62,848 bases of DNA. It comes from an uncultured Lachnospiraceae bacterium (GTDB taxonomy: Bacteria; Bacillota; Clostridia; Lachnospirales; Lachnospiraceae). The stretch is taken from assembly GCA_945949045.1 (NCBI GenBank), contig CAMFDG010000007.1, positions 1-62,848 of the forward strand, read 5' to 3'. The notes under the pieces are model-generated. The model searched no databases and had not been told where the DNA came from. It saw only the letters and a program-made list of their open reading frames with translations. Both the position numbers and the translations under genes were made by a program. Of this stretch, positions 1-8,144 are shown piece after piece (the first letter of the stretch is position 1; each line of letters opens with the position of its first letter).

Positions 1-175
1 TTCCCTTCGGGAATCACTTCATACGGGAGCGCAGCCCATATAAAATGCCTTCGGCATGGGGCTGCACGGGAAGCGATTCCCTTCGGGAATCACTTCATAC
101 GGGAGCGCAGCCCATATAAAATGCCTTCGGCATGGGGCTGCACGGGAAGTAATTCCCTTCGGGAATCACTTCATA
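1..175. repeat. 76-bp tandem repeat with UUCG-type hairpins, downstream of gap
   Basis: Two full copies of a 76-bp unit (1-76, 77-152) and the start of a third (from 153) abut the gap stop codon. Each unit holds two short stems capped by TTCG: CCC-TTCG-GGG-like (ATTCCCTTCGGGAAT) and ATGCCTTCGGCAT. The second lies inside a wider CAGCCCAT...ATGGGGCTG stem. The minus-strand gap transcript would run into this array, so it may act as 3' UTR or termination structure. The array touches the window edge, so the true copy number is unknown. Confidence 0.9.
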
Positions 176-1192
176 TTAAGCAAGTTCAGAGAAGTACTTG
201 ATTGTACGAACCATCTGAGATGTGTAGCTGTTCTCGTTATCATACCAAGAAACAACCTGTACCTCATAGAGGTCATCATCAATCTTGCTAACCATTGTCT
301 GGGTAGCATCGAATAATGAACCAAATCTCATACCAACGATATCAGAAGATACGATCTCATCTGTGTTGTATCCAAAGGACTCGTTAGCTGCTGCCTTCAT
401 AGCTGCATTGATACCCTCAACGGTAACGTCTGCCTTCTTAACAACTGCTGTTAAGATTGTAGTAGAACCTGTAGGGGTAGGAACACGCTGTGCAGATCCG
501 ATTAACTTTCCGTTTAACTCAGGAATAACAAGGCCGATTGCCTTTGCAGCACCGGTGCTGTTTGGAACGATGTTGCAAGCTGCTGCACGGGATCTTCTTA
601 AATCACCCTTACGCTGTGGTCCGTCAAGAGTCATCTGATCACCTGTGTAAGCATGGATAGTAACCATGATACCGGACTGGATCGGAGCATACTTGTTGAG
701 AGCATCAGCCATTGGTGCCAGGCAGTTTGTTGTACAGGAAGCTGCAGAAATAATTGTATCTGTTGGCTTTAATGTTGTGTGGTTTGTATTGTAAACGATG
801 GTAGGAAGGTCGTTTCCTGCAGGTGCAGAGATAACTACCTTACGAGCTCCGGCATTGATATGAGCCTGAGCCTTCTCTTTGCTTGTATAGAAGCCAGAGC
901 ACTCTAATACAACGTCAACCTTTAACTCTCCCCATGGGCAGTTGTTGGCATCCGGGAAAGCGTAGATCTTGATTTCCTTGCCACATACTGTGATGGAATC
1001 CTCACCAGCTTCTACCTCGTCTGCATGCTCATACTTACCCTGTGAGCTGTCATACTTTAACAAATGTGCTAACATCTTTGGGCTTGTTAAATCGTTGATT
1101 GCTACTACTTCGTAACCTTCTGCTCCGAACATCTGTCTGAAAGCAAGACGACCGATACGGCCGAATCCGTTGATTGCTACTCTTACTGCCAT
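176..1192 (-). CDS. gap: Glyceraldehyde-3-phosphate dehydrogenase, type I
   Basis: NAD-dependent glycolytic enzyme that converts glyceraldehyde-3-phosphate plus phosphate to 1,3-bisphosphoglycerate in the cytoplasm. The 338-residue length is normal. The Rossmann start [16 protein letters not shown] is at the N-terminus, the catalytic Cys motif [12 protein letters not shown] is intact near residue 155, and the C-terminal signature [12 protein letters not shown] is present. AGGAGG lies 9 bases before the ATG. A promoter (TTGAAC-N17-TAAAAT) sits about 65 bases upstream, followed by a small GGGAC/GTCCC hairpin in the leader. The gene stands alone, divergent from the PHP gene. Confidence 0.98.
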   Translation of the reverse strand: MAVRVAINGFGRIGRLAFRQMFGAEGYEVVAINDLTSPKMLAHLLKYDSSQGKYEHADEVEAGEDSITVCGKEIKIYAFPDANNCPWGELKVDVVLECSGFYTSKEKAQAHINAGARKVVISAPAGNDLPTIVYNTNHTTLKPTDTIISAASCTTNCLAPMADALNKYAPIQSGIMVTIHAYTGDQMTLDGPQRKGDLRRSRAAACNIVPNSTGAAKAIGLVIPELNGKLIGSAQRVPTPTGSTTILTAVVKKADVTVEGINAAMKAAANESFGYNTDEIVSSDIVGMRFGSLFDATQTMVSKIDDDLYEVQVVSWYDNENSYTSQMVRTIKYFSELA

Positions 1193-1257
1193 TCTTAATT
1201 CCTCCTAGAAATTATAAATAAGTTATCTTCTGGGACTACTCGTCCCAAGCTTTCTTT

Positions 1258-1286
1258 ATTTTACCCAATTATTTCCGAAAGTTCAA
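1258..1286 (-). promoter_or_regulatory. Predicted sigma-A promoter of gap
   Basis: Read on the minus strand: TTGAAC (1281-1286), 17-base spacer, TAAAAT (1258-1263). It is the only well-spaced pair in the divergent gap/PHP interval. A catabolite-element-like sequence (1316-1329, with CG at its centre, 12 of 14 positions) lies 30 bases further upstream and may also overlap the PHP promoter. Confidence 0.65.
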
Positions 1287-1387
1287 GTGTTTTCTATGAG
1301 TTTGTTAATTTTTTCACTAAACGTTTTCATTTCTGTAACAAATATAGTATAATCGTCACAGTACAAAAACAAAAGGAGGGGTTTGAT

Positions 1388-2191
1388 ATGCTTTGGGACA
1401 CACATATACACACACACTTTTCCGGAGACAGCGATGCCGGTCCACAGCAGATGATTCTGGCCGCCCAAAACGCCGGGCTGTCCGGTTTATGTTTTACCGA
1501 TCATCTGGATTATGATTATCCCGATGATCCGGATCTTTTCCAGCTGGACTTTCCTTCTTATAAAGAAGAGGTTCAAAAGCTTCAGCAGGAATATCAGAAC
1601 CGCTTTCCCATCCTGCTTGGCATCGAAATCGGGCTCCAGCCTCAGATCGCAGCCAAAAACCATGAAGCGGCAAAGGCCTGTCCCTTTGATTTCATCATCG
1701 GCTCCTCCCACGTGGTTCACGGCGTAGATCCTTACTACGACAAATACTATGAAGGCCGGGATGAGGATTCTGCCTATCTGGAATACTTTGAATCCATTCT
1801 GGAAAACCTGCATACCGAAGCGGACTTCGATGTGTATGGCCACATCGATTATGTTGTGCGCTACGGCCCTAACCGCAACCGGTTTTATTCCTATCAGAAA
1901 TTCTCTGATGTGATCGATGAGATTCTAAGAACTCTCATCCATATGGGAAAAGGAATCGAACTCAATACCGGCGGCTTTAAATACGGATTGGGTCATCCGA
2001 ATCCCACGGAAGAGATCCTCTCCCGCTACAGACAGCTGGGGGGTGAGATCATCACGGTCGGATCCGATGCCCACGCACCGGAACATGCAGGTTATGCCTT
2101 TGACCGCGTGCCGGAACTACTGACAGCCGCAGGCTTTCGCTATTTTACTATTTTCCGGAACCGGAAGCCTGTTTTTCTTCCGCTGACCTAA
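1388..2191 (+). CDS. PHP-domain phosphatase, histidinol-phosphatase (HisJ) family
   Basis: The 267-residue protein is a complete PHP fold. Metal-binding motifs visible are DTHIHTHFSGDS at residues 4-15, the FTDHLDYD motif near 36, a GSSHVVHG motif near 111, YGHIDYV near 150 and GSDAH near 225. This pattern and length match the HisJ-type histidinol phosphatases, which dephosphorylate L-histidinol phosphate in the cytoplasm. No other his genes are nearby, so the substrate is inferred from family only. AGGAGGGG lies 7 bases before the ATG. A TATAAT (1348-1353) in the upstream interval is the probable -10 box. Confidence 0.85.
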   Translation: MLWDTHIHTHFSGDSDAGPQQMILAAQNAGLSGLCFTDHLDYDYPDDPDLFQLDFPSYKEEVQKLQQEYQNRFPILLGIEIGLQPQIAAKNHEAAKACPFDFIIGSSHVVHGVDPYYDKYYEGRDEDSAYLEYFESILENLHTEADFDVYGHIDYVVRYGPNRNRFYSYQKFSDVIDEILRTLIHMGKGIELNTGGFKYGLGHPNPTEEILSRYRQLGGEIITVGSDAHAPEHAGYAFDRVPELLTAAGFRYFTIFRNRKPVFLPLT

Positions 2192-2217
2192 AAAAATGAG
2201 ATTTTATCAAAAATCTC

Positions 2218-2245
2218 TTGCAAAATCGAAAATAAATTGTATAAT
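2218..2245 (+). promoter_or_regulatory. Predicted promoter of the 2.25-2.40 kb untranslated unit
   Basis: TTGCAA (2218-2223), 16-base spacer, TATAAT (2240-2245). It lies downstream of the PHP stop and has no convincing ORF after it, only a strong terminator about 120 bases later. Confidence 0.6.
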
Positions 2246-2251
2246 ATAGAT

Positions 2252-2400
2252 ATTGAATCGCGTATGGTGAACGCAGGAAGCGTACAAAGTGAGTATGTAG
2301 TTCAATTTTATTTAACAATTATCTAATTAACTACTCAGTTACTCAATTACTTTTCAGTAACTAAGAAGGAGCAGGTTTCCTCGCCTGCTCCTTTCTTTGT
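2252..2400 (+). ncRNA. Candidate small RNA, about 145 nt, function unknown
   Basis: A well-formed promoter and a strong intrinsic terminator bracket a stretch without a credible coding sequence. The only ATG-started frame is about 20 codons and has no ribosome binding site. Internal structure includes a GTTACT...AGTAAC stem just before the terminator. It does not resemble 6S RNA, tmRNA, SRP RNA or a riboswitch known to me. Its 3' end converges on the LytTR regulator gene at 2410, so it could be an independent sRNA or act in convergent interference with that gene. Confidence 0.4.
2366..2400 (+). terminator. Intrinsic terminator, perfect 10-bp stem
   Basis: AAGGAGCAGG (2366-2375), 8-base loop, CCTGCTCCTT (2384-2393), then a T-rich tail. 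The stem is symmetrical and could also end the minus-strand regulator transcript from 2410, although T-rich sequence is clearer on the plus strand. Confidence 0.85.
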
Positions 2401-2409
2401 GTCCAAATA

Positions 2410-3129
2410 TTACAGACAGTGTTCAATTTCCTTCATATACCTTTCCACCATCCGCTTAACCTCTGCTTTCTTTCCCTTGCTGTAGTTGATCCGACTCCCA
2501 TCCTTCATCAATATCTTATCAGAAACAGCTTCAACATAAGCACAGTTCACCATACAGCTTTTGGAGGGATGTGCGAAATAATAATCCTGCAAAAGCTCCT
2601 CATAATGCACCATACTGCCACGAATCCGGTAACTTCTGTCCTCGCACTGAAGGCATAGATAATGCCCGTCGCTCACAATCAATTGTATCCTCTCAATTCG
2701 GACACAGCATGTGGACCTGCCCTCGTGAATCAAAAGACTTCGTTCTCTGTGATCAATCACCCACAGCCGATTCAACGCTTTTTCCAGATCCTCCTCCCAA
2801 TACTGTTCTCTGATATACCATAAGGGCTGATAAAAGAAAGATTGAAATACATCCTCACTGCTTCCCACAAAAATCAATTTACAGTCTTTCTTTGTCGCAG
2901 ACAGTCGGACAAGATCCGCCACAACAAAGCCGGACATATCCGCAAGCTTCGTATTTAAAAACAAAAGATCCATGGGATGATCGTCATCCAATGTATGCAT
3001 GAAGCTCTGTCCGTCCGGGAACTTCCTGACGGATACAATACAATCCCGGCAGGCATAAAAATCCTTTAATTTCACTTCAAACATCCCTGTAAAGGCACGA
3101 TCCGAACTGCAAATCACGATTTCCAACAT
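2410..3129 (-). CDS. LytTR-family response regulator with a degenerate (pseudo-) receiver
   Basis: The 239-residue protein has an N-terminal receiver-like domain (about 1-125) and a C-terminal LytTR DNA-binding domain (about 135-239, with SDGHYLCLQC and the ending HPSKSCMVNCAYVEAV typical of LytTR). The canonical phospho-acceptor Asp is replaced: MDLLFLNTKLADMSG has Asn59 where the family has Asp. The N-terminal acidic pair is also largely lost (VICSSD). It may therefore be controlled without phosphorylation, or be constitutive. AAGGGAGAG precedes the ATG. It is divergent from the Spo0A-like regulator at 3298, across a 168-base shared control region. Confidence 0.85.
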   Translation of the reverse strand: MLEIVICSSDRAFTGMFEVKLKDFYACRDCIVSVRKFPDGQSFMHTLDDDHPMDLLFLNTKLADMSGFVVADLVRLSATKKDCKLIFVGSSEDVFQSFFYQPLWYIREQYWEEDLEKALNRLWVIDHRERSLLIHEGRSTCCVRIERIQLIVSDGHYLCLQCEDRSYRIRGSMVHYEELLQDYYFAHPSKSCMVNCAYVEAVSDKILMKDGSRINYSKGKKAEVKRMVERYMKEIEHCL

Positions 3130-3241
3130 TTTTCGGCCACTCTCCCTTTTTTGTGTAAAGACATCCTCATTTTATCAATCATATTCCTTCATCTACGTGA
3201 TTAATTGTGATTGGTTTTTAGTTTGATTTTGTTTGTTTATG

Positions 3242-3270
3242 TTGATTCTTGTAGAGAAAATGCCTATAAT
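3242..3270 (+). promoter_or_regulatory. Predicted promoter of the Spo0A-like regulator
   Basis: TTGATT (3242-3247), 17-base spacer, TATAAT (3265-3270), in an AT-rich divergent interval. Spacing is ideal, and it ends about 27-42 bases before the possible start codons. Confidence 0.7.
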
Positions 3271-3297
3271 AATCCTATGTTGTAAATTTACCAAAGG

Positions 3298-4098
3298 ATG
3301 GAACAAAGAAAAATGGAACGTGAACTAACAATTTTATTGATTGAAGATGATCAGAAAGCCTGTGATGAAATTCAGGCCTATTCAGACGCCACTGACGGCA
3401 CACGCATTATCAACACTACCAATAGTGCATTTGAAGCAATTGAAATGGTAAAGGCATCACTTCCGGATGCTGTCATTCTGGATTTAGAGCTGCATCTGGG
3501 CGGCGGAAACGGACTTCTCTTTTTGAACGAGCTGGAAAACCTGGATCTGCCACGCCGGCCTTATATTTTAGTGACTACAAACAACTCCAGCAACATTACT
3601 CTGGAACAGTGCAGAAAGCTTGGTGCAGACTTCATCATCGCCAAATACGAGACGCAGTATTGTGCCCAATACGTAATTGAATTCCTGCGAATGATGAGTT
3701 CGGCCATCTTTAAGGCCGCCACACCATCCGCAGGTTCCCCGGAGATCGTTTCCGAGGAACAGCACAAACGCAGATTCACAAAGCGTATCCAGCGGGAACT
3801 GGATCTGATCGGCATCAGTCCGAAAGCCATCGGCTACCAGTATCTGACAGATGCTATCATGCTGACCTACGAGGATCCTGCCCCGAATCTCTGCCGCAGG
3901 CTCAGTGAAAAATATCACAAAACCGATGTCAGTATCGAACGGGCCATGCAGAATGCCATTAACCGCGCATGGCGGATCAGCGATCCTGATGACCTTCTGG
4001 AACACTATACCGGCAGAGTCCGCTCGGATAAGGGTGTTCCTACACTGATGGAATTTGTGTATTATTATGTGAATATGCTAAAGCTGGAAAATTGGTAA
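3298..4098 (+). CDS. Response regulator with Spo0A-type C-terminal DNA-binding domain
   Basis: The receiver (about 10-130) keeps its key residues: acidic pair IEDD at 16-18, phospho-acceptor Asp62 in AVILDLEL, Thr near 93, and Lys116 in FIIAKYE. The C-terminal part (about 155-266) resembles the Spo0A effector domain: IGISPKAIGYQYLTDAIML followed by SIERAMQNAINRAW, matching the HxIG...KGYxYLRxAI and RVERAIRHAIEVAW blocks of Spo0A. It is a paralogue rather than the sporulation master regulator, since spoIVB is absent and a GHKL kinase follows. The start is uncertain: ATG 3298 has AAAGG directly against it, while ATG 3313 has GGATGG about 11 bases upstream. Confidence 0.85.
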   Translation: MEQRKMERELTILLIEDDQKACDEIQAYSDATDGTRIINTTNSAFEAIEMVKASLPDAVILDLELHLGGGNGLLFLNELENLDLPRRPYILVTTNNSSNITLEQCRKLGADFIIAKYETQYCAQYVIEFLRMMSSAIFKAATPSAGSPEIVSEEQHKRRFTKRIQRELDLIGISPKAIGYQYLTDAIMLTYEDPAPNLCRRLSEKYHKTDVSIERAMQNAINRAWRISDPDDLLEHYTGRVRSDKGVPTLMEFVYYYVNMLKLENW

Positions 4099-4102
4099 AA
4101 CC

Positions 4103-4159
4103 TTATACTCCCAACATTTGATACACAAAATCAAGCATGTCCCAAAACCACTTTTTCAT
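4103..4159 (-). CDS. 18-residue amphipathic peptide gene between regulator and kinase
   Basis: Reads MKKWFWDMLDFVYQMLGV and stops at TAA. The ribosome binding site is near-perfect (AAAGGAGGTG, 8 bases before ATG) and the first codons are AAA AAG, as in real small genes. The sequence is aromatic-rich and would form an amphipathic membrane-binding helix. It has no Cys, so it is not an obvious AgrD thiolactone precursor. It lies antisense to the 3' flank of the Spo0A-like regulator and immediately upstream, head-to-head, of the GHKL kinase. Possible roles are a signal peptide for the kinase, a small toxin or a membrane regulator. Function is not known. Confidence 0.5.
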   Translation of the reverse strand: MKKWFWDMLDFVYQMLGV

Positions 4160-4199
4160 ATTATGCACCTCCTTTGCAGAGAGCATAATATATTGCAAA

Positions 4200-4241
4200 A
4201 ACTCCCCCCGTTTGATTGGAGGAGTTGTTTTGGTTTGTTTT
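4200..4241 (+). terminator. Intrinsic terminator or attenuator between regulator and kinase
   Basis: AACTCC (4200-4205) pairs with GGAGTT (4221-4226), followed by T-rich GTTTTGGTTTGTTTT. It ends the regulator transcript 30 bases before the kinase start, so kinase expression depends on read-through or on an unrecognised promoter. Confidence 0.7.
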
Positions 4242-4272
4242 ATGTATGTTCTTTTAAGGAGAGAGCACCTAT

Positions 4273-5736
4273 ATGCATCTGATGAAATATATTTTTATCT
4301 TTCTGACAGCCTTTGTTTATTTTCAGTATCTTACGGACACCAATATGAAAAAATATGAATTTATACTGAAGATCATTGTTCTCTCATTGCTGAGCAGTTA
4401 CGTTAGAATAAAACTTATTTCAATCGCTATCCTGTTCTCATACGGGATCTTTTTTCTCACACAACTCATTTCCTTACGCCTGAAATGGAAACCGGTTTTT
4501 ATTGTGTCCCTTATTTCTTTTTGCCTGAGTCAGGTTACATATATGCTGGCCAATTTTGTCTGTTTTATGCTATTATCGCCTTTCCCGGCACTGTACCCCA
4601 GCACTCCCGGCATCCCGTCTGTTTTACTGTCCGGAATGATAGCCATTATGTTTTCCCGATTTCTTTGCCGCTGGCCCAGATTTAAAAAGGGAATCAAATA
4701 TCTATATAAAGAACCGGCCGTCACTTTTGTGACACTCATCGGGCTTGTGATCATCATTTGCTTAACAATACCTCAGACAGCAGTTTTTTCCGATTACAGG
4801 ATCAAATTAATCTCTCTGTTCATTTTAGCTTTTGCTTTCCTGTTCTTCTTTTTTTGGCATCAACAGATCAGGCGCTACTATCTGACCAAACTCCGAAGGT
4901 TGGAGCTGGAATCCCTGCGTCAGGAAATTGAGGAAAAGGATGAAAAAATCAAATCACTAACCGAAAGCAATGATCATTTAGCCCGGATGATCCACAAGGA
5001 CAATAAGCTCATCCCTGCAATGCTCTCTGCCGTCACCGACTATCTGGAGCAGACCGGCGCAGATGTCAAGGGGCAGGCCTCCCAGGGAAAAGCCCTGGCA
5101 AAACAGCTGAGGGAGCTTGGCTGTGACCGCGCAAATCTGCTGGCAAAATCCAGTCAGACGCACAGCAGCCTCCCCTCCACCGGTCACGCCGGCGTGGATG
5201 CCATGCTAAGCTACATGGGAAAGCGGGCAGAATCGGAGCAGATTACCTATCAGGTCAGGCTCCATCCGGATTTTCCTTCCAGAATCGAAGCAGAGATATC
5301 CGAGGCAGATCTGACTCACCTGCTGTCCGACCTGATTGAAAATGCCATGATTGCCACGAAAACTGTCGATTCCAAATCGGTTCTCGTACATCTTGACATC
5401 CTCTGCAGCGCACCCACCCTGGAGATCAGTGACACCGGCATCCCTTTTGCACCGGAGGTTTACCAGGATCTGGGGCTTTCCAGACATTCCACACATTTGG
5501 AGAATGGCGGGAGTGGCATCGGGCTCATGGACATCTGGAGTCTGAAGAAAAAGTATGCTGCATCCCTGCATATTTATGAATATCAGCCCGGTTCCGGGAA
5601 ATTCACCAAAAAGATCAGTCTGGTTTTTGACCATAAAAAGCATTATCTGATTCGCAGCTATCGTTCAGAAGAGCTTGTAAGACTACAGACGCGAAGCGAC
5701 CTCTATATTCTGCCTCTGGAGGAAGCCTCCCATTGA
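4273..5736 (+). CDS. GHKL-type (AgrC-like) membrane sensor histidine kinase
   Basis: The 487-residue protein has about six hydrophobic segments in residues 1-195, a short coiled coil (200-235), a probable phospho-acceptor His241 in ARMIHKDNKLIP, and a GHKL ATPase domain. The ATPase motifs are intact: N-box DLIENAMIA (Asn357), G1 SDTGIPF (Asp387), and G2 GGSGIGL (412-418). This architecture is typical of AgrC/peptide-sensing kinases. GGAGAG precedes the ATG. It is the likely partner of the Spo0A-like regulator upstream, which has an intact phosphorylation site. The 18-residue peptide encoded in between is a candidate ligand, by inference only. Confidence 0.88.
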   Translation: MHLMKYIFIFLTAFVYFQYLTDTNMKKYEFILKIIVLSLLSSYVRIKLISIAILFSYGIFFLTQLISLRLKWKPVFIVSLISFCLSQVTYMLANFVCFMLLSPFPALYPSTPGIPSVLLSGMIAIMFSRFLCRWPRFKKGIKYLYKEPAVTFVTLIGLVIIICLTIPQTAVFSDYRIKLISLFILAFAFLFFFFWHQQIRRYYLTKLRRLELESLRQEIEEKDEKIKSLTESNDHLARMIHKDNKLIPAMLSAVTDYLEQTGADVKGQASQGKALAKQLRELGCDRANLLAKSSQTHSSLPSTGHAGVDAMLSYMGKRAESEQITYQVRLHPDFPSRIEAEISEADLTHLLSDLIENAMIATKTVDSKSVLVHLDILCSAPTLEISDTGIPFAPEVYQDLGLSRHSTHLENGGSGIGLMDIWSLKKKYAASLHIYEYQPGSGKFTKKISLVFDHKKHYLIRSYRSEELVRLQTRSDLYILPLEEASH

Positions 5737-5771
5737 TTTGTGCATTTTTTACCATACATTTTCCAAATATA

Positions 5772-5800
5772 TTGCACTTTTTATCTCTGGTTGTTATATT
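5772..5800 (+). promoter_or_regulatory. Predicted promoter of the CDF transporter
   Basis: TTGCAC (5772-5777), 17-base spacer, TATATT (5795-5800), about 40 bases before the chosen ATG at 5840. Confidence 0.65.
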
Positions 5801-5839
5801 GTAAGGATATATAGAAACAAACTAGGGGGGAATATTTTT

Positions 5840-6721
5840 ATGACAAATGATTTTCAGAAAACAGCCAACCGAGTTGCCTCAGTCAGTATCATCGGCAACC
5901 TGATTCTTTCTGCATTTAAAATGTTAGCGGGCATTATTGCCCATTCCGGCGCCATGATTTCCGATGCTGTCCATTCAGCATCGGACGTTTTCAGCAGCAT
6001 CGTGGTGATTATTGGAATTCGTATCTCTTCCAAGGAGTCCGACAGAGACCACCCTTACGGACATGAACGAATGGAATGCGTGGCCGCCATCATTCTGGCA
6101 ACCATTCTGCTGATGACCGGCCTCTCCATCGGCATTGATGCTGTTCGAACAATCATCGGCGGCAATTACGAAGATCTGGCAATCCCGGGAATGCTGGCCC
6201 TTGTGGCGGCTGTCATCTCCATAGTGACAAAGGAAGCCATGTTCTGGTACACCAAAATCAACGCAAAGCGCATTGACTCCTCGGCCCTTATGGCAGATGC
6301 CTGGCATCACCGTTCGGATGCACTCTCTTCCGTCGGTGCCTTAATCGGTATCGCTTTCGCAAGGATCGGCTTTCCCATCATGGATTCCATTGCCAGCCTA
6401 GTGATCTGTCTGTTCATCGTAAAGGCGGCCTACGATATTTTCCGGGATGCCGTTGACAAGATGGTGGACCACGCCTGTGACGAGGAAACCGAAGCGCAGA
6501 TCCGCACCTGCGCAGCGAACCAGGAAGGTGTCCTTCGCATCGACGATCTGCGGACCCGCGAATTCGGCAATAAGATCTATGTGGACATCGAAATATCCGC
6601 AGATGGGAACCATACTCTCTGGGAAGCACATGACATCGCCGAGCAGGTCCATGACCAGCTGGAGGAGCAGTATCCCAAGGTAAAACACGTGATGGTACAC
6701 GTAAATCCGTTTACCGAATAA
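5840..6721 (+). CDS. Cation diffusion facilitator (CDF) family transporter
   Basis: The start at 5840 is chosen because AGGGGGG lies 9 bases upstream and the frame before it is poor. The product is 293 residues. It has the CDF layout: six membrane segments, HSGAMISDAVHSASDV in segment 2 with the metal-site residues, DHPYGHERME after it, DAWHHRSDALSS in segment 5 with the second half of the site, and a soluble C-terminal domain ending HVMVHVNPF. CDF proteins export divalent metals such as Zn, Mn or Fe by proton antiport; the metal cannot be told from sequence. The 3' end overlaps the convergent FAD enzyme gene by 11 bases. Confidence 0.93.
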   Translation: MTNDFQKTANRVASVSIIGNLILSAFKMLAGIIAHSGAMISDAVHSASDVFSSIVVIIGIRISSKESDRDHPYGHERMECVAAIILATILLMTGLSIGIDAVRTIIGGNYEDLAIPGMLALVAAVISIVTKEAMFWYTKINAKRIDSSALMADAWHHRSDALSSVGALIGIAFARIGFPIMDSIASLVICLFIVKAAYDIFRDAVDKMVDHACDEETEAQIRTCAANQEGVLRIDDLRTREFGNKIYVDIEISADGNHTLWEAHDIAEQVHDQLEEQYPKVKHVMVHVNPFTE

Positions 6722-8084
6722 CCGTTTCTGCAATATGTCTCGCCACGTGTACCCCGGAAGCGGAGGCATGGGAAAGGGAGTGGGTCACTCCGCTGCCGTC
6801 CCCGATGATATAAAGCCCAGGGTATTTGGACTGCAGATGTTCATCGATCTCCACCTCCATATTGTAGAATTTGACTTCTACACCATAAAGCAGAGTATCG
6901 TCGTTTGCCGTGCCCGGTGCGATCTTGTCCAGAGCATAGATCATTTCCATGATGCCGTCTAAGATTCGTTTCGGGAGCACAAGGCTCAGATCGCCGGGTG
7001 TGGCTGCGAGGGTCGGTGTCACAAGTCCCTCTGCAATCCGCTTCGCATTGCTGCGGCGGCCTCTGACCAGATCTCCAAATCGCTGCACAATCACGCCGCC
7101 TCCCAGCATATTGGACAACCTTGCGATACTCTCGCCGTATCCGTTGCTGTCCTTGAAGGGTTCGGAAAAATGCTTGGCCACCAGAAGGGCAAAATTGGTA
7201 TTTTCTGTCCTAAGCTCCGGACTGTCATAGCTGTGTCCATTCACCGTCACGATTCCATTGGTATTCTCGTTAACCACCATGCCGTAAGGATTCATACAGA
7301 AGGTTCTCACATTATCCTCAAAACGCTCCGTCCGGTACACAATCTTGCTCTCATAGAGTTCATCCGTAAGATGGGAAAAGATTATTGCAGGCAACTCCAC
7401 ACGCACACCGATATCCACCCGGTTGGATCTGGTGGGAATAGAAAGCTCACTGCATACCTGCTCCATCCATTTGCTGCCACTGCGTCCTACGGATACAATA
7501 CACTTATGACATTCATAGGTTTTGTCCTTTGTCAGGATGCGGTAGCCCTCTTGAGTCACCTCAATTTTTTCCACCGGCGTGTCAAAGAAGAAATCCATAT
7601 GTTCCTTCATCTCATTGTAAAGATTTCCAAGAACAACATAATTCACGTCTGTCCCCAGATGCCGCACCGATGCATCCAGAAGCTTAAGTTTATTCTGCAG
7701 GCAGAGTTTCTTCAGGGAAGTCCCGGCCGTGGAATACATCTTTGTTCCCTCACCTCCGTGGGACATATTGATGCTATCCACATATTTCATGAGTTCAAAG
7801 GCACGTTCTCTCCCGATATATTCATAGAGGGTTCCACCGAAATCATTCGTGATATTGTATTTTCCATCGGAAAAGGCACCCGCGCCCCCAAATCCGTTCA
7901 TAATGGCGCAGGTCCTGCATTTGATACAGCTCTTGACCTTGTCCCCATCAATCGGGCAGTGCCGCTGCTCAAGGGAATGCCCTGCATCAAAAACAGCGAT
8001 CTTAAGATCGCTTCTCTTTTTCATCAGTTCATAGGCAGAAAAGATGCCTCCCGGCCCTGCCCCAATGATAATCACATCATACAT
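6711..8084 (-). CDS. FAD-dependent dehydrogenase / NAD(P)/FAD oxidoreductase (COG2509-like)
   Basis: The 457-residue protein opens with a dinucleotide-binding motif (IIIGAGPGGIFSAYEL). Cys43, Cys53, Cys56 and Cys59 follow, then the family's glycine-rich stretch NGFGGAGAFSDGKYN. The C-terminus carries GLYIIGDGSGVTHSLSHA, the second FAD-contact region. Members are uncharacterised cytoplasmic flavoproteins, and the Cys cluster might bind iron-sulfur or act in redox. AAATGGAGG-like sequence precedes the ATG. It is followed by leuA on the same strand after a 60-base gap that contains a hairpin, so it is probably a separate unit. Confidence 0.88.
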   Translation of the reverse strand: MYDVIIIGAGPGGIFSAYELMKKRSDLKIAVFDAGHSLEQRHCPIDGDKVKSCIKCRTCAIMNGFGGAGAFSDGKYNITNDFGGTLYEYIGRERAFELMKYVDSINMSHGGEGTKMYSTAGTSLKKLCLQNKLKLLDASVRHLGTDVNYVVLGNLYNEMKEHMDFFFDTPVEKIEVTQEGYRILTKDKTYECHKCIVSVGRSGSKWMEQVCSELSIPTRSNRVDIGVRVELPAIIFSHLTDELYESKIVYRTERFEDNVRTFCMNPYGMVVNENTNGIVTVNGHSYDSPELRTENTNFALLVAKHFSEPFKDSNGYGESIARLSNMLGGGVIVQRFGDLVRGRRSNAKRIAEGLVTPTLAATPGDLSLVLPKRILDGIMEMIYALDKIAPGTANDDTLLYGVEVKFYNMEVEIDEHLQSKYPGLYIIGDGSGVTHSLSHASASGVHVARHIAETVIR

Positions 8085-8112
8085 TCCATTTTCCTCCCAA
8101 ACATAGAATCAG

Positions 8113-8136
8113 CCCACCCTGCCATTGCAGGATGGG
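8113..8136 (-). terminator. Hairpin after leuA
   Basis: CCTGC-CATT-GCAGG core extended by CCCA/TGGG with one bulge, 9 bases after the leuA stop. No strong T-run follows on the minus strand, so termination may be weak and allow some read-through into the FAD enzyme gene. Confidence 0.55.
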
Positions 8137-8144
8137 TTGATCAT

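Noticed and set aside
3298-4098. Regulator considered as the sporulation master Spo0A itself
   Set aside because: Only the C-terminal domain is Spo0A-like; the neighbours are a GHKL kinase and a LytTR regulator, not spoIVB, and the effector domain differs at many positions.
4137-4358. 73-codon plus-strand ORF overlapping the kinase start
   Set aside because: No ribosome binding site, crosses the terminator stem, and overlaps the kinase in a different frame.
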